The notes under the pieces: generated by a model
The model's database searches: none
The model's input: the letters and a program-made list of their open reading frames with translations, nothing else
What the model was told of the DNA's origin: nothing
Translations under genes and position numbers: made by a program
Part shown: positions 35,783-43,676 of the stretch, in pieces
How positions within the stretch are numbered: the stretch's first letter is position 1
Layout: each line of letters begins with the position of its first letter
Assembly: GCA_022827685.1 (NCBI GenBank)
Contig: JAJEIH010000131.1
Location: 1 to 64,000 of the forward strand
Direction of reading: 5' to 3'
Source of the DNA: Alphaproteobacteria bacterium
GTDB lineage: Bacteria > Pseudomonadota > Alphaproteobacteria > Bin95
DNA: 64,000 nt

Positions 35783-36634
35783 ATGATCCCCGCCTGCATT
35801 CCCCTGCCCCACCGGGGCGTTCTGGCGCTTTCGGGCGAGGACGTCCACGGCTTTCTGCAGGGCCTGTTGTCGAACGACATGGAACGGGTGCGCGCCGGAA
35901 GCGCCGTCTATGCCGCGCTGCTGACCCCGCAGGGCAAGTTCCTGCACGACGTCTTCGCGGTGGAATGCGGGAGCACGGTCTATCTCGACGGCGAGTCGGA
36001 CCGGTTGGACGATCTCTCGAAGCGGCTCAGGCGCTACCGGCTGCGGGCGAAGATCGCCATCGAGGATGCAAGCGCCGGCTGGACGGTGGAGGCCGCGCCG
36101 CTGGGGGCGGAGCATTTCGGCCTCGCCGGCGCCGGGCCGGGCGAGGCCGCGCGCTCCGGCGCCGGCATCGCCTATGTCGATCCGCGCGACGGCAGGTTCG
36201 GGGTGCGGCTGCTGCGCCCGGCGGACGCGCCGACCGGCCTGCCGGAAGGAAACTTCGCCGACTATGAGGCCCTGCGCTACCGGCTGGGCGCTCCGGACGG
36301 CTCGCGCGACATGCCGGTCGGCCAGGCCTTCCTGCTGGAAAGCGGGTTCGAACGGCTGAACGGCGTGGACTGGGAGAAGGGCTGCTATGTCGGCCAGGAA
36401 GTCACGGCGCGCACCCACTATCGCGGCGCCGTGCGGAAGCAGCTCGTGCCGGTGGCGCTCGACGGCCCGGTCGAGCCGGGCGCGCGAATCGCGGTTGCCG
36501 GACGCCCGGTCGGGGAAATGCGCTCCAGCCTGAACGGGCTCGGCCTCGCGCTGCTGCGCCTCGACCGCATCGGGGACGGCGCCGGGCTGGAAGCCGACGG
36601 CGCGCCCCTCCGGGTTCTCGAAAAAGGACTCTGA
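35783..36634 (+). CDS. ygfZ: YgfZ/GcvT-family folate-binding protein
   Basis: 283-aa protein of the COG0354 group, needed with tetrahydrofolate for maturation or repair of certain iron-sulfur enzymes. The signature KGCYVGQE (residues 199-206, conserved Cys201) and the GcvT-like N-terminal domain (VLALSGEDVHGFLQGLLSND, LTPQGKFLHD) are clear. ATG 35783 chosen from family alignment by eye; the frame is open upstream across the pyrC start. Divergent from pyrC, and only 7 bp from the convergent SDR stop. Confidence 0.93.
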   Translation: MIPACIPLPHRGVLALSGEDVHGFLQGLLSNDMERVRAGSAVYAALLTPQGKFLHDVFAVECGSTVYLDGESDRLDDLSKRLRRYRLRAKIAIEDASAGWTVEAAPLGAEHFGLAGAGPGEAARSGAGIAYVDPRDGRFGVRLLRPADAPTGLPEGNFADYEALRYRLGAPDGSRDMPVGQAFLLESGFERLNGVDWEKGCYVGQEVTARTHYRGAVRKQLVPVALDGPVEPGARIAVAGRPVGEMRSSLNGLGLALLRLDRIGDGAGLEADGAPLRVLEKGL

Positions 36635-36641
36635 ATCCGGA

Positions 36642-37412
36642 TCAGCTCGGCACCAGCCCGCCGTCCACGTTCCAGGCCTGTCCGGTGACATTGCGCGAGC
36701 CCGGCCCGGTCAGGAAGACGCAGAGCGCCGCGATATCCGCGGGGTCGTTGCCGCGCCCGATGGGAATCGGCGCCTCCATGCTGCGGCGCATCTCCTCCGC
36801 CGAAATGCCGCGCGCGGCCGAGCGGTCGCGGACGAGCTGCTCCACGAGCGCGGTGAATGTGACGCCCGGACAGACGGCATTCACATTGATGTCGTATTGC
36901 CCCAATTGCTGGGCGGCGGTCTTGGTGAGCGAGATGACCGCGCCTTTGCTGGCGGCGTAGGCGGCGTTGGAGGTGCCCTTGAAGCCGCGCCCCGCAATGG
37001 AGGCGATATTGACGATCCGCCCGCCCCGGCCCTGGGCGATCATTTGCCGCGCCACGCTCTGCAGGCAGAAGAACACGCCCTTGGAGTTGACCCGGTGGAT
37101 GCGGTCCCAGTCCTGCTCGGTGAGTTCCATGATGTCCGCGTGGCGGGTGACGCCGGCATTGTTGACCGAGGCGTCGAGGCCGCCAAGCGCGCTTGCCGCC
37201 GCTTCCACCATCGCCTCGATGGACGCGACATCGCCGCAATCGGCCTCGATCACGGCCCCGACACCGCCGCAGGCCTCCGCCACCCGCTCGGCCGCCGCCT
37301 TGTCGATATCGGCAAGCGCGAGCCGCGCGCCGGCGGCGGCGAACGCATGCGCGCAAGCCTCGCCGATGCCGCTGCCGGCCCCGGTAATCAGAACCGCCTT
37401 GTCCTTCACCAT
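36642..37412 (-). CDS. SDR-family oxidoreductase
   Basis: 256-aa classical short-chain dehydrogenase. TGAGSGIGEA (10-19) binds the dinucleotide, ADIDKAA after the second strand favours NAD, NNAG is at 84-87, and the catalytic Ser138, Tyr152 and Lys156 (YAASK) are intact. PGVTFT-type region follows. Similar enzymes oxidise polyols, hydroxybutyrate or sugar acids; substrate not readable. It starts 5 bp after gatB and is probably the last gene of the gatCAB transcript, although functionally unrelated. Confidence 0.92.
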   Translation of the reverse strand: MVKDKAVLITGAGSGIGEACAHAFAAAGARLALADIDKAAAERVAEACGGVGAVIEADCGDVASIEAMVEAAASALGGLDASVNNAGVTRHADIMELTEQDWDRIHRVNSKGVFFCLQSVARQMIAQGRGGRIVNIASIAGRGFKGTSNAAYAASKGAVISLTKTAAQQLGQYDINVNAVCPGVTFTALVEQLVRDRSAARGISAEEMRRSMEAPIPIGRGNDPADIAALCVFLTGPGSRNVTGQAWNVDGGLVPS

Positions 37413-37417
37413 TCCCT

Positions 37418-38857
37418 TTAGACCTCCAGTTTTGAGCGCAAAAGTTCATTCACCACTTTCGGATTGGCCTTGCCGCCGGTCGCCTTCATCACCTGCCCGA
37501 TGAAGAAGCCGAGGAGCTTGGTCCTGCCGGCGCGGTATTCCGCCGCCTTGTCTGCCTCGCAGGCCAGCAATTCGTCCACAAGGCCCTCGAGCGCGCCCGT
37601 GTCCGAAATCTGCTTGAGGCCCCGCTCCTCGACGATGGCGGCAGCGGGTTTACCGGTTTCCCACATCGCCTCGAACACCTCCCGGCCCATGCGGCCGGAG
37701 AGCGTGCCGTCGCCGACAAGGTCGACAAGCTCGCCGAGCCGGGCCGCCGGGATGGGCGCCGCTTCGATCTCCAGCCCTTCCCTGTTCAGCCGGCCGAGAA
37801 GCTCGCCCGCAACCCAGTTGGCAGCCTGCTTGGCGTCCCGCCCTGCCGCGGCGGATTCGAAATAGTCCGCCCGGGCGCGTTCCGCCGTCAGCAGGTCTGC
37901 ATCGTAATCGGAGAGGCCGAGTTCCCCGGTAAAGCGGCTGCGGCGCGCTTCCGGAAGCTCCGGCATGGCGGCGCGGATTTCCTCGATGAAGTCCTCGTCG
38001 AGTTCGAGCGGCAGCAGGTCGGGGTCCGGGAAATAGCGGTAGTCGTGCGCATCTTCCTTGGTGCGCATGGCCCGGGTCTCGCCCCGGTCCGGGTCGAAGA
38101 GCCGCGTCTCCTGCTCGATCTCCCCGCCGCCTTCGATGACCTCGACCTGGCGCTGCCCCTCGAATTCGATGGCCTCGCGCAGGAAGCGGATCGAGTTGAG
38201 GTTCTTGATCTCCGTCCGCGTGCCGAGCTCGGCGCCGGGACGGCGCACCGACACATTGGCGTCGCAGCGCAGCGACCCCTCCTGCATGTTGCCGTCACAG
38301 GTGCCGAGCCAGCGCAGGAGCGCGCGGAGGCGCGTGAGAAAATCGGCGGCCTCTTCCGGGCTCCGCAGGTCCGGCTCGCTCACGATCTCCATGAGCGCCA
38401 CGCCGGCGCGGTTCAGGTCGATCAGGGTCCGGTCCGGGTCCCGGTCGTGAACGCTCTTGCCGGCATCCTGCTCCAGGTGCAGGCGGGTGATCCGCACCGT
38501 TCGACCGGGAATCTCCACCGACCCGCCGGACACGATGGGCTGCGTGTATTGCGATATCTGGTAGCCCTGCGGAAGGTCCGGATAGAAGTAGTTCTTGCGG
38601 TCGAACACCGAGTGGCGGGCGATGGCGCCGCCAAAACCGAGGCCGGTTCGCACCGCCTGCTCGATGCAGACCCGGTTGATGACAGGCAGCATGCCCGGCA
38701 TGGCGGCATCGACAAGGCTGACCTGGGTGTTGGGGTCCGCGCCGAAGGTAGCCGGCGCCCCGGAAAACAGCTTCGCGGAGGAGGCCACCTGCGCATGGAC
38801 CTCGAGTCCGATGGTGTATTCCCACACGCCGTCCCGGCCTTCGATGAGGGCGCTCAC
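37418..38857 (-). CDS. gatB: aspartyl/glutamyl-tRNA amidotransferase subunit B
   Basis: 479-aa kinase-like and tRNA-binding subunit of GatCAB, which converts Glu-tRNA-Gln (and Asp-tRNA-Asn where needed) to the amide form. GLEVHAQV at the N-terminus, [17 protein letters not shown], the [10 protein letters not shown] region and the C-terminal YqeY/GatB helical domain ending [13 protein letters not shown] are all typical. The ATG overlaps the gatA stop (ATGA). Its presence implies the organism makes Gln-tRNA indirectly. Confidence 0.97.
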   Translation of the reverse strand: MSALIEGRDGVWEYTIGLEVHAQVASSAKLFSGAPATFGADPNTQVSLVDAAMPGMLPVINRVCIEQAVRTGLGFGGAIARHSVFDRKNYFYPDLPQGYQISQYTQPIVSGGSVEIPGRTVRITRLHLEQDAGKSVHDRDPDRTLIDLNRAGVALMEIVSEPDLRSPEEAADFLTRLRALLRWLGTCDGNMQEGSLRCDANVSVRRPGAELGTRTEIKNLNSIRFLREAIEFEGQRQVEVIEGGGEIEQETRLFDPDRGETRAMRTKEDAHDYRYFPDPDLLPLELDEDFIEEIRAAMPELPEARRSRFTGELGLSDYDADLLTAERARADYFESAAAGRDAKQAANWVAGELLGRLNREGLEIEAAPIPAARLGELVDLVGDGTLSGRMGREVFEAMWETGKPAAAIVEERGLKQISDTGALEGLVDELLACEADKAAEYRAGRTKLLGFFIGQVMKATGGKANPKVVNELLRSKLEV

Positions 38858-40323
38858 CGCACGAACTCCGGCTCGGCGTCGAACCCGGCAGCGGCTTCCA
38901 GCGCCTCGGCCGCGCGCAGCACCGTCGCTTCGTCAAACGGCCGGCCGATAAGTTGCAGGCCGAGCGGCAGGCCCGCGCCGTCGAGTCCCGCAGGCACCGA
39001 GACCCCAGGCAGGCCCGCCAGGCTCGCCGGCACGGTAAACACGTCGTTCAGATACATCGCAATCGGGTCGTCCATCTTCTCCCCGAGCGGGAAAGCGGCG
39101 GTCGGCGCGGTCGGCGTCAGCACGGCATCGACTTTCCCGAACGCCTGCTCGAAGTCACGGGCGATCAGCCGGCGCACCCGCTGCGCCTTGGCATAATAGG
39201 CGTCGTAATAGCCGGCCGAGAGCACATAGGTGCCGATCAGCACCCGCCGGCGCACCTCGGCCCCGAATCCGGCGCGGCGGGTGCGCGCATATTGCTCCTC
39301 GACGACTTCGGCCGGGGCGCGGAGACCGTAGCGCACGCCGTCGTAACGGGCGAGGTTGGATGACGCCTCGGCAGGCGCCACGATGTAATAGGCCGGCAGC
39401 GCATAATGTGTGTGCGGCAGCGAGATATCGACGATCTCCGCGCCGGCCTCCTCCAGCCAGCGGGCCCCCTTGCGCCAGAGCGCGTCCAGAGCGTCCGGCA
39501 TGCCGTCCACCCGGTATTCCCGCGGCACGCCGACGCGCAGGCCGCGCACGCCGCCGCCGAGCGCGGCCTCGAAATCCGGCACGGCCTCGCGCGCGCTGGT
39601 CGAGTCCTTCGGGTCATGGCCCGCCATGGCGGCGAGCAGGATGGCCGCGTCGCGCACGCTCCGGGTCAGCGGCCCCGCCTGGTCGAGCGAGGAGGCGAAG
39701 GCAACGATGCCCCAGCGCGAGCACCGCCCATAGGTGGGCTTGAGGCCGACAACGCCGCAAAAGGCCGCCGGCTGGCGGATCGAGCCGCCGGTATCGGTGC
39801 CGAGCGCGGCCGGCACGACGGAGGCCGCGACCAAGGCCGCCGACCCGCCCGAGGAGCCGCCCGGCGCGCGCGGGCGTGGATCGCCTGTCGCTTTCCAGGG
39901 ATTGACCGCGGGGCCGAAATGCGAGGTCGCGGTGGAGGAGCCCATGGCGAACTCGTCGAGATTGGTCTTGACGGCAAGCGCCGCGCCGGCTGCGACGAGA
40001 TTGGCGGTCACCGTCGACTCGTAGGGCGGGACGAAGTCCTCCAGCATGGCCGACGATGCCGTGGTGCGCACGCCCTCGGTGCAGAACAGGTCCTTCACCG
40101 CAACCGGCACGCCGTCGAGCGGCAGCGCCGCTTCCCCCGCCGACCGCCGACGGTCCGCCGCCCGGGCCGCTTCCAGCGCCCGCTCCGGCATAAGCGTGAC
40201 CGCGGCATTCAGCGTTTCGGCGCCCTCCAGTGCCGCCAGCCGGTCCTCCACCAGCTCGACCGCCGAGAACTCGCCGCTTGCGAGGCCCGCGCGAATGTCC
40301 GCCACGCCGAGGCGGCGCATCAT
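38854..40323 (-). CDS. gatA: aspartyl/glutamyl-tRNA amidotransferase subunit A
   Basis: 489-aa amidase-signature subunit that releases ammonia from glutamine. The Ser-cisSer-Lys triad is in [10 protein letters not shown] (Lys), [12 protein letters not shown] and [12 protein letters not shown]. Two consecutive ATGs (40323 and 40320) overlap the gatC stop; either could be used. Ends in a 4-nt overlap with gatB. Part of gatC-gatA-gatB-SDR. Confidence 0.97.
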   Translation of the reverse strand: MMRRLGVADIRAGLASGEFSAVELVEDRLAALEGAETLNAAVTLMPERALEAARAADRRRSAGEAALPLDGVPVAVKDLFCTEGVRTTASSAMLEDFVPPYESTVTANLVAAGAALAVKTNLDEFAMGSSTATSHFGPAVNPWKATGDPRPRAPGGSSGGSAALVAASVVPAALGTDTGGSIRQPAAFCGVVGLKPTYGRCSRWGIVAFASSLDQAGPLTRSVRDAAILLAAMAGHDPKDSTSAREAVPDFEAALGGGVRGLRVGVPREYRVDGMPDALDALWRKGARWLEEAGAEIVDISLPHTHYALPAYYIVAPAEASSNLARYDGVRYGLRAPAEVVEEQYARTRRAGFGAEVRRRVLIGTYVLSAGYYDAYYAKAQRVRRLIARDFEQAFGKVDAVLTPTAPTAAFPLGEKMDDPIAMYLNDVFTVPASLAGLPGVSVPAGLDGAGLPLGLQLIGRPFDEATVLRAAEALEAAAGFDAEPEFVR

Positions 40324-40607
40324 TCCACCACCTTGGGCACGGCGAAGAAGGCGCCGGCGGCATCGGGCGCATTGAAGAGGATGCGGTCCGGGTAGCCGCC
40401 GTCGTTCACCTCGTCGGCGCGCCAGGGCAGGCTGTGGCCGCCAACCGAGGTCATCGGCGCGACATCGGCGGTATCGACCTCGTTCAGGGTTTCGACCCAG
40501 CCCAGGATTGCGCCGAGTTCGGCGGCGAGCGCGTCCGCCTCCTCTTCGGCGATCTCGATGCGGGCGAGCGCGGCAATGCGCTCGACGGTCGCGCGGTCCA
40601 ACGCCAT
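40320..40607 (-). CDS. gatC: aspartyl/glutamyl-tRNA amidotransferase subunit C
   Basis: 95-aa stabilising subunit of GatCAB. Family features: [19 protein letters not shown], an [32 protein letters not shown] core and the C-terminal [24 protein letters not shown] at 40607 has a GGGGGA-type purine run upstream and the expected length. First gene of the operon; the 200-bp gap before it is shared with the divergent higBA genes. Confidence 0.95.
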   Translation of the reverse strand: MALDRATVERIAALARIEIAEEEADALAAELGAILGWVETLNEVDTADVAPMTSVGGHSLPWRADEVNDGGYPDRILFNAPDAAGAFFAVPKVVE

Positions 40608-40700
40608 CGGCGCCGCTCCCCCCGGGGAAATTCCAGCCGCACCGATACCCCGTCCGCCCCACGGCTTCAAGGCAGGCCGGGAGCATAGCGCGGCTCAACA

Positions 40701-40776
40701 GATAAATTCACCCAATATGGGATAATTCAATTGACAACTTGTTTTGGAATACTTACGGTCTATCCCTGATAAGGGA
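40701..40776 (+). promoter_or_regulatory. candidate higBA promoter and operator region
   Basis: A perfect -35 TTGACA (40731-40736) with a weak -10 TACGGT 17 bp on (40754-40759) lies in an AT-rich island. The 8-bp palindrome TCAATTGA (40727-40734) overlaps the -35, direct repeats GATAA(A)TTCA start at 40701 and 40721 (two turns apart), and a TCCCT-GATA-AGGGA hairpin (40763-40776) falls at the expected transcript start. The palindrome is a reasonable HigA operator. Confidence 0.45.
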
Positions 40777-40819
40777 GGATTAAGGATCATGCGCCAAATA
40801 ATTCAAGAGGAATTCACAT

Positions 40820-41116
40820 ATGAAACTTGCAGGCCGACGCCATATCGATGCTGCAATCCAGAAACATTCCGATTTGATCGGGCCTTTGCGAGCGTGGACA
40901 GCGGAGATCGAGGGTGCATCGTGGAAAACACCGCTCGACATTACATCGCGTTATCCGAGAGCATCCATCCTGCCCGGAGGCCAACGGATCGTTTTTCGGA
41001 TCAAGGGAAATCGATACCGGTTGATCGCGGTAGTCGCGATTGCCGAAGGAATCGTCCAAGTCCGATGGATCGGCACCCATGCTGAATATGACCGCATCAA
41101 TGCCAACACCGTTTGA
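40820..41116 (+). CDS. higB: HigB-family mRNA interferase toxin
   Basis: 98-aa toxin of the HigB group (RelE superfamily; the COG4680/PF09907 'HigB_toxin' type). Diagnostic pattern: ALRAWTAEIE-like helix, WKTPLDITSRYPRASIL, then strands RIVFRIKGNRYRLIAVVAI and the C-terminal RWIGTHAEYDRI. Such toxins cleave mRNA on the ribosome. AGAGGAA precedes the ATG at 40820. Toxin-first order is normal for hig loci; the stop lies 20 bp before the antitoxin start, with an SD between. Confidence 0.9.
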   Translation: MKLAGRRHIDAAIQKHSDLIGPLRAWTAEIEGASWKTPLDITSRYPRASILPGGQRIVFRIKGNRYRLIAVVAIAEGIVQVRWIGTHAEYDRINANTV

Positions 41117-41136
41117 GAACAGAGGAGAACAAACCC

Positions 41137-42375
41137 ATGAGCATCGTCCGTCCCGTCAGGACGGAAGCAGACTACGAACCGGCGCTGGAAAAACTTGACG
41201 CCCTCATGGTTCTGCAGGACCGCAGTCCTGACCAGCAGGATGAACTGGAGATGCTGGCCCTGGCGATCGAGGCTTACGAACGCCGCGCAACCCCGATCGG
41301 GCCTCCCGACCCGATCGACGCGATCCGCTTCCGAATGGACCAGGCTGAACTTACGGCTGCCGATGTGGCCCCCTATTTCGGCGGACGCAACCGCGTCTAT
41401 GAGGTCTTGAACGGCCGACGCGACCTGACCCTGGGCATGATCCGCGCCCTGCACATTCATCTCAGCATCCCGGCCGACATTCTTCTGGGACGGCCGGGCG
41501 CATCCCTGCCGGGGGCCTCCGCCTGGGACTGGAACCGCTTCCCGGTTCGGGAAATGATCCGGCGTGGCTGGCTGCCTGCGGTGAAAGCCGTTTCGGACAA
41601 GAAGGAGGAGTTAGTCCGTTCTTTTCTGACCGATGCATTCGGTTCGGATAGCGGTGCTGCGTCGTTCCGCCGTGGCGCGCGCGAAAATGCGATGGCGGAG
41701 CCCCATGCGCTCACGGCCTGGTGCGCACAGGCTGTAAGAATGGCGAACGAGGATCGGCCGCTTGATGCAAGCTTCGACGCCCGCGAGATTGACGGTTCCG
41801 CCTTCCTGCGCGAACTCGCCGGACTGAGCGCCGAGCCAGACGGACCTCGAAAGGCGGTCGCCCGGATGCGCAAGGCCGGTATCCGCTTTCTGGTGCTCCG
41901 CCACCTTGACAGAACCTATCTGGACGGCGCTGCGATGTACAGTCCGGATGGCGCGCCCCTGGTCGCCCTTTCCCTGCGTTATGACCGCCTCGACAATTTC
42001 TGGTTCTGCCTGCTGCACGAATTGGCCCATGTGTTTCTGCATCTCGACGATGCGGCGGGCGAAGGTTCTCCCATTTACGTGGACGACATGTCCTTGGGCC
42101 AACCGGAAGACGGCAATGGCGAGGCGGAACGCGAGCGGGAGGCCGACACCATGGCCGGAGACGCCTTGATTCCGCCGAAACTGTGGCAGACGTTCGACAC
42201 AGGGGAAGCCACCGCTTTGCGAATTATCGCCCTGGCGCGGGAAGCGGGGGTTCATCCCTCCATCGTGGCCGGGAGGGTTCGACACGAACTGGGAAACTAT
42301 CGCCGGTTCGCGGAATTGATCGGAAATGGCCTCGTCCGCCCATTCTTCCCGAAGGACGGCGTATATCCGGGCTAG
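41137..42375 (+). CDS. HigA-type antitoxin fused to an ImmA/IrrE metallopeptidase
   Basis: 412-aa two-part protein. Residues 1-118 are a COG5499-type HigA antitoxin: a helical start (YEPALEKLDALM), a DPIDAIRFRMDQAELTAADVAPYFGGRNRVYEVLNGRRDLTLGMIR helix-turn-helix. Residues about 240-350 are an M78 peptidase of the ImmA/IrrE family: HELAH (His294, Glu295, His298) and the third-ligand region EREADTMAGDALIP (Glu335). The zinc site looks intact. ImmA-type peptidases cleave phage-like repressors under stress, so the peptidase may regulate the linked repressor or another target; this is inference. GAGGAG before ATG 41137 decides the start over the TTG that overlaps the higB stop. Confidence 0.85.
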   Translation: MSIVRPVRTEADYEPALEKLDALMVLQDRSPDQQDELEMLALAIEAYERRATPIGPPDPIDAIRFRMDQAELTAADVAPYFGGRNRVYEVLNGRRDLTLGMIRALHIHLSIPADILLGRPGASLPGASAWDWNRFPVREMIRRGWLPAVKAVSDKKEELVRSFLTDAFGSDSGAASFRRGARENAMAEPHALTAWCAQAVRMANEDRPLDASFDAREIDGSAFLRELAGLSAEPDGPRKAVARMRKAGIRFLVLRHLDRTYLDGAAMYSPDGAPLVALSLRYDRLDNFWFCLLHELAHVFLHLDDAAGEGSPIYVDDMSLGQPEDGNGEAEREREADTMAGDALIPPKLWQTFDTGEATALRIIALAREAGVHPSIVAGRVRHELGNYRRFAELIGNGLVRPFFPKDGVYPG

Positions 42376-42443
42376 AGGCCTGAAGACAAATTCGGCCCGG
42401 CCGCCAATCTGGCCGCCCCTGTGACGGCAATGCGGACGGGTTT

Positions 42444-42460
42444 ATGCTGGATGCCAGCAT
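42444..42460. promoter_or_regulatory. 17-bp operator-like dyad before the CoA-transferase operon
   Basis: Perfect arms ATGCTGG and CCAGCAT around ATG lie 24 bp upstream of the CoA-transferase start; outer TGCGG (42431) and CCGCA (42461) extend the symmetry unevenly. The size suits a GntR- or TetR-type dimer, but no regulator gene is adjacent. A leader hairpin is the alternative. Confidence 0.4.
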
Positions 42461-42484
42461 CCGCAACCGGGGGCCGCTTTGCCC

Positions 42485-43666
42485 ATGACGACCCAGCAGA
42501 CCACGGGGCCGCTCAGCGGCGTCACCGTCATCGACCTCACCCGCGTGTTGGCGGGGCCGTATTCCACCATGATCCTGGCCGAGCTCGGCGCCCGCGTCAT
42601 CAAGGTGGAGACGCCCGGCCGCGGCGACGACGCCCGCGAATACGGCCCGTTTGTCAACGGCAAGTCGGCCTATTTCATCTCCGTCAACCGCGGCAAGGAG
42701 AGCATCGCGCTCGACCTCAAGGACGACGGCGACCGCGCGGTTTTCGAGGCGCTGCTTGCCGGCGCCGATGTGGTGGCGGAGAATTTCCGCCCCGGCACGA
42801 TGGAGAAGCTCGGCTATGGCTGGGATGACCTGAAGGACCGCTACCCGGCGCTGATCTACGCCGCCTGCTCCGGCTTCGGCCATTCAGGCCCCCATTCCAA
42901 GCGTCCGGCCTATGACATGGTGGTGCAGGCGATGGGCGGCATCATGTCGATCACCGGCCAGCCGGGCCAGGAGCCGACCCGCGTCGGCATGTCCATCGGC
43001 GATATCGGCGCCGGATTGTTCACGACCGTCGGCATCGTGACGGCGCTCTACGACCGCGCCCGCACCGGGCGGGGCCGGAAGCTCGACGTTTCTATGCTCG
43101 ACTGCCAGATCGCGCTCTGCGAAAACGCGGTCGCCCGCTTTGGCGCGACCGGCGTGTCGCCGGGGCCGCTCGGCGGGCGGCATCCCTCGATCACGCCTTT
43201 CCAGACCTTCCGCACACTGGACGGCTGGATGGTCGTCGCGGCGGGCAACGACATCATGTTCCAGCGGTTCTGCGACATTCTCGACCGAGCCGACCTGAAG
43301 GACGACCCGCGCTACGCCTCCAACAATCTGCGGAATGAAAACCAGGCGAGCCTCGAAGCCGAGATCGAGACCATCCTCGCCGCCCGCAGCACGGCCGACT
43401 GGCTCGCCCTGCTCGACCCGGCCGGCATACCGGCAAGCGGTATCAACGATATCGGGACCGTGATGGCGCATCCCCAGGTGGAGCCGCGCAACATGGTGGT
43501 CGAGGTGGACGACCCGACCGCTGGCCGGCTCAAGGTCGCGGGCAACCCGATCAAGCTTTCCGGCTATGACGACCCGGCGTCCCGCGCCACGGCCCCGGAC
43601 GTCGATCAGGACCGGGAGCGAATCCTAGGGGAGCTGGCCGCGCGTACTGTCGCGGCATCCGCATGA
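42485..43666 (+). CDS. CaiB/BaiF (class III) CoA-transferase
   Basis: 393-aa CoA-transferase with the full family pattern: PLSGVTVIDLTRVLAGPYSTMILAELGARVIKVE, AENFRPGTMEKLG, SGFGHSGPHSKRPAYDMVVQAMGG with the catalytic Asp144. It resembles the 16.2-kb paralogue more than the divergent 17.5-kb one. It leads a tight plus-strand run with the acylase (10-bp gap) and threonine dehydratase (4-nt overlap). Substrate unknown. Confidence 0.93.
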   Translation: MTTQQTTGPLSGVTVIDLTRVLAGPYSTMILAELGARVIKVETPGRGDDAREYGPFVNGKSAYFISVNRGKESIALDLKDDGDRAVFEALLAGADVVAENFRPGTMEKLGYGWDDLKDRYPALIYAACSGFGHSGPHSKRPAYDMVVQAMGGIMSITGQPGQEPTRVGMSIGDIGAGLFTTVGIVTALYDRARTGRGRKLDVSMLDCQIALCENAVARFGATGVSPGPLGGRHPSITPFQTFRTLDGWMVVAAGNDIMFQRFCDILDRADLKDDPRYASNNLRNENQASLEAEIETILAARSTADWLALLDPAGIPASGINDIGTVMAHPQVEPRNMVVEVDDPTAGRLKVAGNPIKLSGYDDPASRATAPDVDQDRERILGELAARTVAASA

Positions 43667-43676
43667 GCGGGCTGCC

